From the NCBI GenBank assembly GCA_000507305.1, contig DF239340.1, positions 127,144-191,143 on the forward strand: DNA of 64,000 nt, written 5' to 3'. Each line of letters begins with the position of its first letter. Position 1 is the stretch's first letter. This document shows, in pieces, positions 39,896-50,239 of this stretch. A model generated the notes under the pieces. That model made no database searches, was not told where the DNA came from, and worked only from the letters and a program-made list of their open reading frames with translations. Both the position numbers and the translations under genes were made by a program. The DNA is from Breviolum minutum Mf 1.05b.01. Its lineage: Eukaryota; Sar; Dinophyceae; Suessiales; Symbiodiniaceae.

Positions 39896-40429
39896 ATACA
39901 TATATACATAAGGATAGATAGATATATACACATATAACACATGCATGTGCAATATACCTGCATAATATGTTTGTATCTCTATGAAAAAAAAATATATAAA
40001 TATAAATATATATATATATGTATACGTATGCATAATACATACGTATACAATATAACATAGTACAACCGTATACAATATCTATAAGAATATGTAGATGAGA
40101 CTGAAACCAGGAACCCTGATTCTTGGGTATGAAATTGCTCTGAACCCCATCCTAGTTCCAATCCCCATGTCCCAAATTTTGTGGATTTTGTTGGGAGCAA
40201 AGCTGAAGGAATAAAGATTGGCCAGGAACGCATTCCAGGATCTCAGAAAAAATGAGAGAGATTCAACCAAAACCTTCAGCCGAGTCTTCTGGATGCTATC
40301 TTTTTTAGACCCTGACGAGTCTAACCCGACAACCACGGACCATGGAGCTACACAATCAATTGGGAACCCAACCTCAAAGAAACACCCTCAAAATGGCAAG
40401 CAAAACCTCTCAATGTGATTCAATCTTGG

Positions 40430-40560
40430 TACATGTATATATATATATACATACATACATATGTGTATATATATACATATATATATTACATATATATATA
40501 TACATATGTATATATGTACATATATATATATACATATGTAGGTTATTTATGTATAGACTG
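40430..40560. repeat. (TATACA)n tract
   Basis: Degenerate TA/TACATA microsatellite. Confidence 0.85.
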
Positions 40561-40611
40561 TGTATATTTAAACACATAGCCATTCTTTATTTCCGGGAGA
40601 AGAAAAAAAAC

Positions 40612-40702
40612 CGGACTTTGCGTCTTCCTCAGCCACCACTGTTGCCTTCGGCAGCTTCAGTGGTCTGGAAACCTTGTGGATTTGAGCTTGAAATTCCTTC
40701 AT
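40612..40702 (-). CDS. candidate exon
   Basis: Reads MKEFQAQIHKVSRPLKLP, then KATVVAEEDAKSG before donor TCCG|GTTTTT. Natural composition. Lies 15 bp past the stop of the next frame upstream, so it is either a separate exon or a new first exon. Confidence 0.5.
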
Positions 40703-40716
40703 GACCAAATTGACAA

Positions 40717-41067
40717 CTAACGAAAAAAAGGAACCTGGTGATTAAAATTGGTGAAATTCACATGGGAATGCGAAAAATCTTTTTTGACATCACCGTTGGT
40801 GCTTTCCCTTGTATTGTCTTCCTCAAACGGCTTGAAACAAAATGATGGCATTCCACGTGGCATCGTAAGAAGGCCGAACGAGATGCTGTGCGCAACACCC
40901 GAAACAGTCTTTCTACGTTGCTGTTGCCTCATCTGGCGCATGCGGACCCTGACCAATATGCTTTGGGCAGCAAAGGTAACGGCTCGCTCATGGGTTCTTT
41001 GAAATCTCGGATAAAGGGCAACGCTTGCGCCGGCACCGTGTAGTTGTATTTTCCCAGTCCTGGCCAG
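40717..41067 (-). CDS. strong candidate exon, basic (about 115 codons)
   Basis: Acceptor AATAAAAAACCCAG. Reads LARTGKIQLHGAGASVAL, then ERAVTFAAQSILVRVRM, RQMRQQQRRKTVSGVAH, MPRGMPSFCFKPFEEDN and ends NHQVPFFR, TAG at 40717. Arg/Gln-rich centre. I checked for histone H4 (RKTV) and reject it: no other match. Confidence 0.6.
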   Translation of the reverse strand: MARTGKIQLHGAGASVALYPRFQRTHERAVTFAAQSILVRVRMRQMRQQQRRKTVSGVAHSISFGLLTMPRGMPSFCFKPFEEDNTRESTNGDVKKDFSHSHVNFTNFNHQVPFFR

Positions 41068-41354
41068 CTGGGTTTTTTATTTCTGAATACGAATTTGGCT
41101 AGGTACAAATTCCAAATTCGTGGTTCAGGTGGGCAGGTTCTTTTGGGACATGAAACTGATATATGAATCTCATGATCTCCAAACAGGCGCTTCTGTAGAA
41201 ATTTGGCTGTACGGCAATTCCTCCAGGTGGACGGTTTCCAGGGTCACCCCTTTTTGGCCAGCCACCTTGTGGAAATTTAAAAGTGCTTGACGAAGGTGGC
41301 GAAATGTCCTTGGTGGTTGAGTTTCACCAATCACGGGAACTCAAGGGGACCCCC

Positions 41355-41460
41355 TCAATGCCACCCCCCTCCAAGAAATAGGGCCTTATTAAGGGACTAC
41401 TAACCACTAGTTTCCCTTAATTAGGCCTTATTAGGGGCATTTCCTGGGGGGTGGCATTGG
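41355..41460. mobile_element. family M element
   Basis: AATGCCACCCCCCTCC...GGGGGGTGGCATT inverted ends, AGGGCCTTATTAAGGGA core. Confidence 0.75.
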
Positions 41461-41566
41461 GGGGGTCCCCGTAGGTTCCCATGAACCAAGCCATGAATGA
41501 AAAATATGCTGGTCAAAAGGGGGAATCGTTTCTTCATGGAGTGAAACCGGAAGTTCCCTTTTTTTC

Positions 41567-41753
41567 GATGGGATCGGTAGCATATAATCTCCAAATTGGC
41601 AATATATAAGTGGTATATAAGTGGGAAAAATACTGCCAATTGGGTGAGTATATATCACCGATCCCACCTATGAAGGGAACAATCGAAACAGCTATTTCCC
41701 CAAGAAATAGGGGTGAAAATGGAAAATATGGATGGAGTTTCCCCACCTAGTTT
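41567..41753. mobile_element. family G element
   Basis: ATGGGATCGGTAGCATATAA and inverted TATATATCACCGATCCCA, then CGAAACAGCTATTTCCCC. Confidence 0.7.
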
Positions 41754-41759
41754 TGTTTT

Positions 41760-42850
41760 GATACAAGTCAAATGATTGAAATGACTGAAATGACTAGTAT
41801 ACTTTCAACCTGGAGTGCTGCTTATAATTAGCCTTCCATCTCTGCATGTGAATTATAAATCATTTTCCTCGCCCCTTCAAAACGAAGATCAAGGGGGGCC
41901 CTCAAATTAATCCCGATTCAAAAATATGAAGTTATCTTCTGGATCGGATCCCCTAGGACCTAGCATCTCTGCAAAATTTGTCCGGGGGGGAGGCTTCAGC
42001 AAAGGCTGCAGGCAAATGGACCACAAAGGCACTTTCTTGACAATCAGACTGGGGGTGTGTTTTATGCCTTCCCCTATAAATTCATAGCGTTTTTACCCCT
42101 TAAAGAACAATAGGCCTAGGCCCGAAAAAAAGGAAGCACTTGTATCAAATCTTACCACCAGGCATCAATGGTTTCTGGTGCCATTTTGCTGTCATTTTGT
42201 TTCAGGATTCCCATTTTTTTCAGGCCCAATGATGTGAAGACCCCGAAGGAAGCTTCAGCCGAGGTGGGATAGCCACTGCCAGTTCATTCATTCGTGTCTT
42301 CTTACAGCCATGAATTCGCTATGCAAAAAAAAAAAGAACAGGGATATATGCAAAACACCACCTGGGTGCAGGCTTTATGCTGAGTCTACCTAAGTCATGC
42401 AAAAGTCATCATCAAAAATCACAACTCTCATGTCCGTTGGCCACCATCCTCAAGCGTCCATGGCTAGTCGGCTATAGTCAACCTACCGACCCCACCAAAA
42501 GTACCCCCCAAAAAAAATGAGGCCGAGGCCTTTTTTGGGGAGGTCTTTAAACGGTTGGGGTTTCCCTTGAAACCCGTGGGGTTTCAACAAGAACCCACGG
42601 CAGAAAATCCAACCGGAATCCAACCGAACCAGTCAGAAAACCTTAGTGGAACTCCTTTGGATCGAATTCTTTCCTCCAAGGATATCTTTTTTACCAAAAA
42701 AAACCTGAGCGCTCAGAATTCCCCAAACAATTCATCAACGGAGTTTGCCATAATCACCTGAAACAACCCTAAAAAATAGGAGAAACCCTACATCACCAAG
42801 GGACAATACCAGTCAATCTCTAGGGTTGATTTTTCCATGTAACAAGGTCC
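41760..42850. other. stretch without a supported gene
   Basis: A plus frame around 42,555-42,760 (GFQQEPTAENPTGIQPNQ) is open but contains a GTTGGGGTTTCCC / GGGGTTTCAAC inverted pair and no splice sites. Confidence 0.3.
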
Positions 42851-42875
42851 TTATGGTGGACCCCGATCAAACAAC

Positions 42876-43012
42876 TCAAGGCTTTTTCCAGCCAGCAATC
42901 TCCAAGTAGACCCCAAGGTATTTAGACAAATCCACCCAACATACTGACTCTGAAAACACCAAGTCTCGGAGCTTTTTGTCAAAAGCCCATGCTTCTTTCG
43001 CAAGGCGTGCAC
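42876..43012 (-). CDS. terminal exon after family L introner
   Basis: Acceptor CGATTTTCTCAAAAAG. Reads ARLAKEAWAFDKKLRDLV, then FSESVCWVDLSKYLGVY and LEIAGWKKP, TGA. Natural helical composition; in phase with 43114-43146. Confidence 0.6.
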
Positions 43013-43042
43013 CTTTTTGAGAAAATCGTGAACGCCCAGACG

Positions 43043-43140
43043 GATCCATGGGACGAACGGTATATTTACCCACATGAATGGTTGATGTTTATGGTGAAGG
43101 TAGGTAAATACACCATACATGAATGCTATGGGTTGGAAAT
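43043..43140 (-). mobile_element. family L element acting as an intron
   Basis: GATCCATGGGACGAACGGTA and inverted ACCATACATGAATGCTATGG. Predicted intron 43013-43113: donor TATG|GTGTAT inside the TIR, acceptor AAAAAG|GT about 30 bp outside; G + GT restores Gly. Confidence 0.65.
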
Positions 43141-43146
43141 CTACCC
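43114..43146 (-). CDS. 33-bp exon between two introners
   Basis: Reads VDFQPIAFMY; about half of it is family L TIR sequence. In phase at both ends. Confidence 0.5.
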
Positions 43147-43264
43147 CTCCGGGATCAACTAACATAGCCTAGCTGGCTGAAAAAACCCACCATTTCAAAT
43201 AGGGCATACATCTTCATTCCATGTTGCATTTTCCAGCCAGCTATATGTAGTTCACCGGAGTGTA
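43145..43264 (-). mobile_element. family F element acting as an intron
   Basis: CTAACATAGCCTAGCTGGCTG and inverted CCAGCCAGCTATATGTAGTTC. Intron 43147-43255: donor CTCCG|GTGAAC, acceptor CCGGAG|GG; same G + GG phase pattern as at 12.6 kb. Confidence 0.7.
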
Positions 43265-43341
43265 AGGAATTAACCCGCAAAGAACATCCGCCAGCCTTTA
43301 TCATCGGAGATTTTTGTTGGGGGGGACAATGATGGGCTTCA
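43256..43341 (-). CDS. candidate exon upstream of family F introner
   Basis: After a family C2 acceptor AATTTCAG|GG: VYEAHHCPPQQKSPMIKA, then GGCSLRVNSLHS. Ends at CTCCG|GTGAAC. Confidence 0.5.
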
Positions 43342-43446
43342 TACACCCCTGAAATTTAACATAGCCCCTGAAAATAGGCAATCCCAAAAGGAAACTCATC
43401 TTCCAACCATCATTTTTCAGGGGCTATGTTAAATTTCGGGGGTGTA
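43342..43446. mobile_element. family C2 element, full length
   Basis: TACACCCCTGAAATTTAAC and inverted GTTAAATTTCGGGGGTGTA. Near-perfect palindromic arms. Confidence 0.9.
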
Positions 43447-43735
43447 CCCCTTTAGTAAGGCAAGCTATTCCCATGGCAAAAGAGGTCACTTTTTTTTGCG
43501 CAGACAAATTATGGTGAAGACCTCAAAGGCGTCGATTCATTTTTAATGTCACGTCAATCTATCACCCTAAGATGCAAGAGAGATCTTTTAGTTCTCAAGG
43601 GTTCAAGAGGTAAACAGAAGGTTTTGTGTGCCAAAAAAAAATCCGGAATCATTCAAAATAACAACAAAAACACTTCGTCTTAGAAGCGTTTCATTTGATC
43701 ACCATCCTTGGATGATATATCTTATATAATTACAT

Positions 43736-43860
43736 ACTGTTGATGGAAGAAATCCCAAACAACCCACCTGGGATGAAAAAAAAACTATAAACAATGGGAT
43801 TTCAACTACCAACCTCAACTGGTGTGTGCGTTTCCGCCGGATTCCTGGTTACCATCCACT
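43736..43860. mobile_element. family B element
   Basis: TACTGTTGATGGAAGAAATC, CAACTACCAACCTCAACTGG, CGCCGGATTCCTGGTTACC. Confidence 0.75.
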
Positions 43861-44116
43861 GGTGCTCACTTCTACACCAAATCGGTGGTTTTTTCTTCTG
43901 CAGATTCTCTATGCTACTTAGAGCTTATCAAGGTCAGCCGGTACCCCATTCCTTTGCCCCCAAGTTTTTGCGCTGCCTTCATAGCCTTTCTCAAGTCCTC
44001 AAAGGAGGCCTAAACGACGAAGAAACGCGTTGTTTCATGGTGAGTGTGAAGAAGATCATTTTTTGCGATAAAATATCTGCGAAAACTTGAAGTTATTGTA
44101 GTGTATAGACATTTTT

Positions 44117-44210
44117 GATCCCTGGAACTAACATAGCCCCTGAAAAAAGATGAATTTCCGTTTGGGGATGCCCCAATTTTCAGGGACTATATTGGTTTCA
44201 GGGAGTTGTA
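44117..44210. mobile_element. family C element
   Basis: CCTGGAACTAACATAGCCCC and TATTGGTTTCAGGGAGTTGTA. Confidence 0.7.
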
Positions 44211-44249
44211 TTTAATTTCAAAGTGAAGATCATCTTATATGAGTACATC

Positions 44250-44370
44250 TCCTGGGAACTAACTACCATATCCCCTCCCAGCTGGCACTTTTAAGTGAAG
44301 ACGATGTTCGGGCTTTCCCTTTCAAGTGTGGGGTTTCAAGGTGGGATATGTGATTGTTTCCTGGAGGCTT
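44250..44370. mobile_element. F2 element
   Basis: CTCCTGGGAACTAACTACC... and GTGGGATATGTGATTGTTTC; relatives at 29.15 and 33.1 kb. Confidence 0.55.
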
Positions 44371-44379
44371 TATCATGTG

Positions 44380-44920
44380 GCCTCACAAAAGTTTGGATCT
44401 TTCACACAGGGGTCATCGTATAACACCAACCCAAACATTGCAGTATGTTTTTACAGGGGAAAATCCCCAAATTTACCATACCTTTACATCAACTTTGATC
44501 CACTCCCCCCCAAAAAAATGGTAGTCCCATTTGATGACCCCTGTCACATGTCAACTTAAAACCGCCAACACAAACAAAAAAAGATCTCCGAACCGCGATG
44601 CCTCTGGCCCAAGACTAGGCATAGATGCACTCTTGGCTAAGGCCTTCAGGCTGCGTTTCGTTGATGAATCTGCGAACCAACAGGGCATCCTCAAAAAAAC
44701 AACAAAAAGATGGAAAGATCTAATGTGGAGTAGTGATTAATAAATCCCCTTTATTTACTACCCCTTTATTAATCACTGGGGGACATTACTCTAAGTTCTG
44801 GGAATTATTTGCTGTTGATGCATCAAAACTCCGAACCAACCAAAATGTTATATGGAGAAGATGTTTTGATTGTTCTTGAGGTTTCATATACAACCCCGTT
44901 GGTTATATTGGGACTTCTGA
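44380..44920. other. stretch with weak coding signals
   Basis: Plus frame RDASGPRLGIDALLAKAF near 44,600 reads well (then RLRFVDESANQQGILKK) but no splice pair was found. A TTTATTAATCACT / AGTGATTAATAAA inverted pair lies at 44,730-44,778. Confidence 0.3.
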
Positions 44921-44946
44921 ATCATCAACTCATGTTCGAAAAATCA

Positions 44947-45095
44947 TCAACACTGAAATGGGTTGGATATCATCTGGCTTGAAGGATGATTCACCGGAGG
45001 ATTGTGAACTTCCAACACTTCGTTGTTTGGAAGGATCAATCTTACAGTTGCAGTATGGGCCCCCCTAGTTGCAATTGAGATGGATGCCATTGGCC
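44947..45095 (-). CDS. candidate terminal exon
   Basis: Acceptor TGGGGTCAAGCAG. Reads PMASISIATRGAHTATVR, then LILPNNEVLEVHNPPVN and HPSSQMISNPFQC, TGA. The upstream minus frame (45,065-45,361) is open too. Confidence 0.45.
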
Positions 45096-45439
45096 CTGCT
45101 TGACCCCAGTTGTTTTTTCGAGGGAATAAATTCACTTATTGCAGTTAGGTGGCCCATTGCAGTAGTTGTCGGGATAAGACAATGCTGGGAGGATTGACCA
45201 TTCGACCCCACTGAACAGCTAAGTGTCTTCGCCATCTTTTTTTTGAATCGCATGTCATGAGTGGTCAGGAAAACTCGAGATTGTTTACATGCAATGGTTG
45301 ATTGGTTGTCAATGTTGGTGGTGTTCAATTCTAAGAACCTCCAATGGAAGAGAATTGCCACTTAAAGTCCTAAACCACAAACGTTAATCACCAACTGATC
45401 ATTGACTTGTAACGTAGGATATTTGTACATCATAAATGC

Positions 45440-45649
45440 ATGCAAAACACAAACAATGTAAGGCTCATGGGACAAATGGTTGAGAGAACACCCGGACACC
45501 AATCCATTGTTCACCCCGAAAGATGGATTTTGAATGAGCCCATGATGTCTGACAAAAATCTACAGCCTAGGAGGCGTCATCTACCGAAGTTATTTTGCAT
45601 CTTCCCAAGATTCCTTGATTCCAGTCCTGTCCTACAACAAAACACCTAG
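45440..45649. CDS. coding-like segment, strand unresolved
   Basis: Plus: LMGQMVERTPGHQSIVH. Minus: NPSFGVNNGLVSGCSLNH. Both open. Confidence 0.25.
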
Positions 45650-45965
45650 AATAGTACCTATCCAACAAAGGTACCTATCCCGCAGTTGAAAATCTACAGA
45701 TCAAAATCTTTGTCTGCCACTGAGTTTGATGACAAGTAATGTTTCAAATGCACCGAAAAAAGATTCCGTGATCAATCAAAACATCATGAAAAAAATAACA
45801 AATTCTACTATATACTACCCCCCAGCTGAAACAACAAGTGGAAGTAATTTTCATCTCCCCAGCTGCATCATGTTCCAGCGATTTGCCAAAATAGGGATAC
45901 CAAAGGCACCACAATCTATGATCAGGTTTGCCTTGTGAAATGGTTATGTTAATTTCAAACCATAG

Positions 45966-46090
45966 CCATATGGGTGTTTTCTTAAATGGTGGGTTTCCCC
46001 CAAACAACAAACCCCAAAAAATGATCATTTCTAGTAGGAAAAACCCATGCTTGTTGGGGAAACCAACCATTTTAGGAAACCCCCATATCT
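45966..46090. mobile_element. family I-like element
   Basis: CATATGGGTGTTTTCTTAAA and inverted TTTTAGGAAACCCCCATAT. Confidence 0.7.
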
Positions 46091-46573
46091 ACATCCCCCG
46101 AGGCCCCTTACAGGTGTTTTTTTTGCTTTCAAGGGGTTTTTTGTTGTCAAATCCCCCGAAATCCTTTGTTTGGTGAGGAATTTGACCGGTCAACGGTCAA
46201 TCCATTCTTTCGGGCACCTTGGTGGCTCGTTGTTTCAGCCTCGTGGTTTCATCCCATTTCGGCCTCAGGTCGGGATACCGTCCAAGGCGACAGTAGTTGT
46301 TGCGGGTGGATCAGGAAGTAAGTTTCTTACGTGGAAGAAATACGGGGAAAAACCCTGGTGATTTTTTCAGGATTCTGGGGTTCTTTAATTAGACCCTCCT
46401 CATTTTGTAGAAAAATGCTAAAAAACCCTGGGGACCCGTTCATCGCCTCCCCCATATATCAGAAGATAGACAGAAAGTTCCATCTTCCAGGCATTGATAC
46501 CATCATCTGATTGATACGGAAAAAAACTTCTGGGTACCCTAAATCAACGACATCGATGTTTTTTTGGATACAC

Positions 46574-46648
46574 CTGTTTAGTATGTGACCAGCACCTGAG
46601 CAGATTTCACAGTTTGTACCCCTTGTTTTTTTCAAAAGTTTCACACAC
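46574..46648 (-). CDS. exon with CxxCxGxG motif
   Basis: Acceptor GTCTCTGCAAAAAG and donor AACAG|GTGTAT. Reads CVKLLKKTRGTNCEICSG then AGHILN. CEICSGAG matches CxxCxGxG, the unit of DnaJ-type zinc-binding domains; read through the donor it is also a C-x2-C-x4-H-x4-C knuckle. In phase with 46773-46994 (TT + G makes Leu). One motif copy is too little to name the protein. Confidence 0.55.
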
Positions 46649-46772
46649 CTTTTTGCAGAGACAACTCTCTCAGCATGTTGCATCCAAGTATTATACTATG
46701 ACAAACTTCCCTCCAATCCTTGATACCAATGATATCTGCCAATCACCTTCACTCTGTTGCCATGTCACTCAC

Positions 46773-46994
46773 AAAGACGTGGGGAGCTTTCGCGACGGGA
46801 AGCATTCAACTTGTGCATGACCCAACTCTTTCGAGGGGAAGTCCCTCAAAAATTTCAAGGTGTGTTTAGTCACCAATGGATGCTGCAAGTTTGGGATGGG
46901 TTTCTGTTTGTGCCACCATGCCAGCCCATGGACGGCAACAATGTTGTTGGCGAGTTTTTGTTTGACTTTAGGGCAAACAAATTGCTGCATTTGT
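46773..46994 (-). CDS. strong candidate exon (222 bp)
   Basis: Acceptor TGTGCAAACACAG and donor TCTTT|GTGAGT. Reads QMQQFVCPKVKQKLANNI, then VAVHGLAWWHKQKPIPN, HPLVTKHTLKFLRDFPS and VECFPSRKLPTS. The plus strand is also open (WMLQVWDGFLFVPPCQ) but lacks the splice pair. Confidence 0.6.
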
Positions 46995-47059
46995 CTGTGT
47001 TTGCACAAACGAGCAGAAATTCACAAGCGGAAAAATGACAAAAACCTCGACCTTTTCGA

Positions 47060-47640
47060 CCTAAGTTTTAGCTTCGAGGGGGACTGCATGCGATCAGACA
47101 GGTATTTGAGTATAATAAGTATAGCCTAGTATAATGGGCTGTCATCTTTCCTAGTAATAGTGACCACGACAAGCATCACTTGTTTTGTATGTACCTGTTC
47201 TCTTCAACTACTCACTATTACTGGGGAAGGGGACAAGCCACAGTAGATATAGCGCCAAGCAATTTGAGGAAATTCTACCCCTCACCCAGTAGGATGCCAG
47301 TGGAAAATGAAGGTTTGTTTCGGGATCCCCTGGTGGCCCAAAAATGTAATGTCATCCTGGTGGTGACGATTGCGTACTGGGTGGCGGGGGGTAGATATAA
47401 ATATAGATGTATATATATATATATATATTATATAGCATACGAGTAACTTGTCTGAGAGCAACTCAATCATCTTTTGAATATGAAGTTTTCCTACCAAATG
47501 GATTCGACGCAGTTGGTGATCTTGAACCCAAGAAGTAGAAAGCTCAACCCAAACTCAGATTTCAACCAGCAAACTCGAACCAGAAAAATGAAGCCGTGCT
47601 GGTTTCCTTCAGCACAATCTTTAAAAAAGATCTTTGGCAA
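47060..47640. other. stretch without a supported gene
   Basis: (TA)n at 47,408-47,430. Plus frame near 47,230 (SNLRKFYPSPSRMPVENE) is short. Confidence 0.3.
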
Positions 47641-47641
47641 T

Positions 47642-47787
47642 TGAGCCACAAAAAAAATCCCTGCTACTTTCCATTATACTGGTTGGCTAATAAGGATCCT
47701 TATAAATGGTTTGTTATAATTCCTATATAACTGGGTAGTATAATCCCACACACAACCCAAACAACATTGTTTTTTTTTCGTGGCTCA
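47642..47787. mobile_element. family E element, full length with AATT target duplication
   Basis: GAGCCACAAAAAAAATCCC and inverted TTTTTTTTTCGTGGCTC; AATT on both flanks. Confidence 0.9.
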
Positions 47788-47799
47788 ATTGAGATCATA

Positions 47800-48250
47800 T
47801 TTCCAAGCACCGTATCTTAAGCGAGTTTCTCAAGACGAAATTGCAAACAAAAAAAAAGGGAAAATGAACTGCTGAAACTCCCCACCAACCACAGAACACC
47901 CAGCACTCTCAGTCCGTTTCCACATCCATTTCACTTTTCACTGGCAGAACTATGTCGTTGATCAACTCCTTTCATTGGCGATGGTCATTCCCAACGATTT
48001 CATACCTGATTTATGTATATATTATATATATATATACTGTATATCAAATGCACAGAAAATCCGGAACTCCTATGTAGATGGAGTTGTTTTTTTCCCCATC
48101 TACTGGAAACCATCATGTCATGTTGGAAACCATCAATGGGAAAAAAATCCCTAACCAACCAGCTTGTTGAACCGAAATGAGAGGTGACATCTTTGGGGTC
48201 ACAACCTCGGCATAAGTGAAACGAACTCAGGGAAGATTTGTGAAAAACCT
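47800..48250. other. non-coding stretch
   Basis: (TA)n at 48,015-48,045; an ACCATCATGTCATG / GGAAACCATCA repeat near 48,105-48,135. Confidence 0.35.
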
Positions 48251-48258
48251 CACCGACG

Positions 48259-48446
48259 ACTTGGTGGTTTCAAACAAAACCCATGAATGAAAAATATGCA
48301 AACCTCAAAAATTGTTCGCTTCATCTTCCGTTTCAGGGTTGAAACGGGATGGAAATTCAGGTTTCCCCCAAGGTTTCGTCCAATTGGATCATCTTCCCCA
48401 GGGTTTCGGGGTCAAAATCATCAAGATGTTTAAGAAACCACCACCG
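48259..48446. mobile_element. family A element, enlarged
   Basis: TTGGTGGTTTCAAAC..., a duplicated GTTTC-containing core and AAGAAACCACCACC end; longer than other copies (about 188 bp). Confidence 0.6.
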
Positions 48447-48772
48447 AAAGGTCACGTTTAAACAACCTGGGAGTCGGTGAAGGCTTTAAAATCACCGACT
48501 CCAAACCCCGCAGCCGAGTGGTCCCGAAGGTAGGTTGGTGGAACAAGAAATTTACGGCTCTTTAACCTTCCCTTTCAAACAAAGCATTTGATTGTTGAAG
48601 CACCCAAAAAAGGGGAGATGAATGTAGTAAATCCTGTTTGTTTGGAAAGGCACCATTTATCCAAGGTGAAATTTAGCTTTGTCAAATGCAGGATAAAGAG
48701 ATAAAGAGTTCATTGATCACCGATAAAGATTCGAGATGATTTTGCCAACGTACTTTGACCATAATGATTGCT

Positions 48773-48889
48773 ACTATTCTTGATGGCTGAAATCCTGCAC
48801 GAGTTGATAGGTAGTCTATCCCATTTTTTACAGGGTTTTATACATTTCCGGTGGTGCAAGATTTTTTCCATCAACAGTATCATTGGAAT
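48773..48889. mobile_element. family B element
   Basis: TACTATTCTTGATGGCTGAAA..., CATTTTTTACAGGGTTTTAT, TTCCATCAACAGTA. Confidence 0.8.
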
Positions 48890-49043
48890 TATGATTGTAA
48901 TTAGAATTGTCATTCTGATGGCACCATCCTTCTTATTTGTGTATTTACAGAAGGTCCTGGTGGGGTCGCTGACCATATACACATGCATCAATCTTTACCA
49001 GACCAAAAAATCAAATCTCAAAACTAAACTATTCATACTGTTT

Positions 49044-49161
49044 TGCCCTCCCTGAAACTAACAGCTCGCCCCTGAAAATGGATGGTTGGGAGACTTTCTC
49101 CTTTCCCTTTTTTTATTGCTTCGGCCGATTTTCAGGTGCAGTTCCTTAGTTTTACGAAGGG
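49044..49161. mobile_element. family C element
   Basis: TGCCCTCCCTGAAACTAAC..., GATTTTCAGGTGCAGTTCC, TTAGTTTTACGAAGGGTA. Confidence 0.75.
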
Positions 49162-49162
49162 T

Positions 49163-49330
49163 AAGCACCGCATTTCATTTGGAGTCACAAACAAACACCA
49201 ACCAACTAACCACAGCGAACCAGGGGTTTTCAGGTCGCAGATTGGCTCACTGCGTGGTGAATCATTCCAAAGGCTTCCTGTGAGCGGAATTGTCGGTGGA
49301 AAACCACGTTTTTCCGGGACCCTGTGTTTG
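49163..49330. CDS. coding-like segment next to family C
   Basis: Plus: RISFGVTNKHQPTNHSEP, then GVFRSQIGSLRGESFQR. Minus also partly open. Strand unresolved. Confidence 0.3.
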
Positions 49331-49354
49331 AAAAAAACAGTATAAAGGTAGGAG

Positions 49355-49475
49355 GGAAAATAACATTGCCTGGAACACCAAGTGTCCTATTTTTTTAGGC
49401 AACGAAAAACCCCTAAAACCAGCAACTAGTGCCTTAAAAATAGGGCACTTGGCTTTCCAGGTGGAAAACAAATCA
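49355..49475. repeat. inverted repeat element
   Basis: GGAACACCAAGTGTCCTATTTTT and inverted AAAATAGGGCACTTGGCTTTCC ends. Confidence 0.55.
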
Positions 49476-49557
49476 AACATCGTGTCAAAAGTCACCCTTT
49501 TTTCTTAAGTGCCCACACAACAAACGAATAAATTTGAATCAAAAGAAATGTTTGATA

Positions 49558-49909
49558 CTACCATCGTTCTAAGCCCTTTGTACGGATGAGCAAAGCCTGA
49601 TTTTGACGTCCAAAGTTCTGAAATCGTGCCCTTCTGATGGGTATGTCTTGAAGTGCCATTTTATTCGATGGGTTCCTATGAAACTGAATCGTTTTTCCAC
49701 CTGGATCTTGAGTTTCAACACCCAGGTTGCTCCCCTGGAAATCTAAGAACCCGAACCCTGGAAATAACAAGGTTTTCTCCCGAATTTCCAAGGGATTTAT
49801 GTTCAGATTCCATAACCATTTTCGGGGCTGTGATTTGGAGACATCCTTATTTTGGAAGAGCTGACTACCAGTGAGCCTCGACCAATTTGAAGGAGGTTGA
49901 CAGCTGTCA
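49558..49909 (-). CDS. long terminal exon (about 115 codons)
   Basis: Starts at the acceptor ATCAACAG|TAT supplied by the family B element. Reads SQLFQNKDVSKSQPRKWL, then NPLEIREKTLLFPGFGF, VETQDPGGKTIQFHRNP, ALQDIPIRRARFQNFGR and ends LLIRTKGLERW, stop at 49558. One of the longest supported exons. No family recognised. Confidence 0.55.
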
Positions 49910-50018
49910 TACTGTTGATGGAAGAAATCTTGCACCAGTTGATATGGTAAATATCCCATTATTTACAAGGTTTCATGCATGTTGGGTGGTTAGCCAGATT
50001 TCTGAACCATCAACAGTA
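49910..50018 (-). mobile_element. family B element supplying a splice acceptor
   Basis: TACTGTTGATGGAAGAAATC...TTCTGAACCATCAACAGTA. Its minus-strand end CAACAG|TA begins the exon at 49558-49909, as at 15.0 kb. Confidence 0.75.
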
Positions 50019-50034
50019 GTTTTTCATAGGAATG

Positions 50035-50170
50035 ATACTAAACCCCAAAAAAAGGAACGGCTGGAAACCGTTTTCCCAAATCTGGAGCCGTTTGGCTCAG
50101 ATGAACGATTGAACCCTGGCTCATCTAAAAGACGCTGAGATACATGAAACCCCTGCAAGATAACGGGCGA
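50035..50170 (-). CDS. candidate exon
   Basis: Minus frame GFHVSQRLLDEPGFNRSS, then EPNGSRFGKTVSSRSFF, with donor GGTTTA|GTATCA. Likely upstream neighbour of the 49558 exon, but the joining phase is not proven. Confidence 0.4.
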
Positions 50171-50239
50171 AAATTCCATTGAAAAACGTGCAAACTCCGG
50201 ATGTCTTTCACTTTTTTCCGGCACTTGTATGATCATGCA

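Noticed and set aside
39368..39937. 189-codon frame of repeated Leu-His-Tyr-Ile-Thr
   Set aside because: Direct product of the TTACA satellite.
40717..41067. RRKTV segment suggesting histone H4
   Set aside because: Only five residues agree; the rest of the H4 sequence pattern is absent.
47641..47790. GCCACGAAAA...TTTTCGTGGC as a spliced-leader relic or transcription terminator
   Set aside because: It is the TIR of family E, repeated across the window, and does not match the dinoflagellate spliced-leader sequence.
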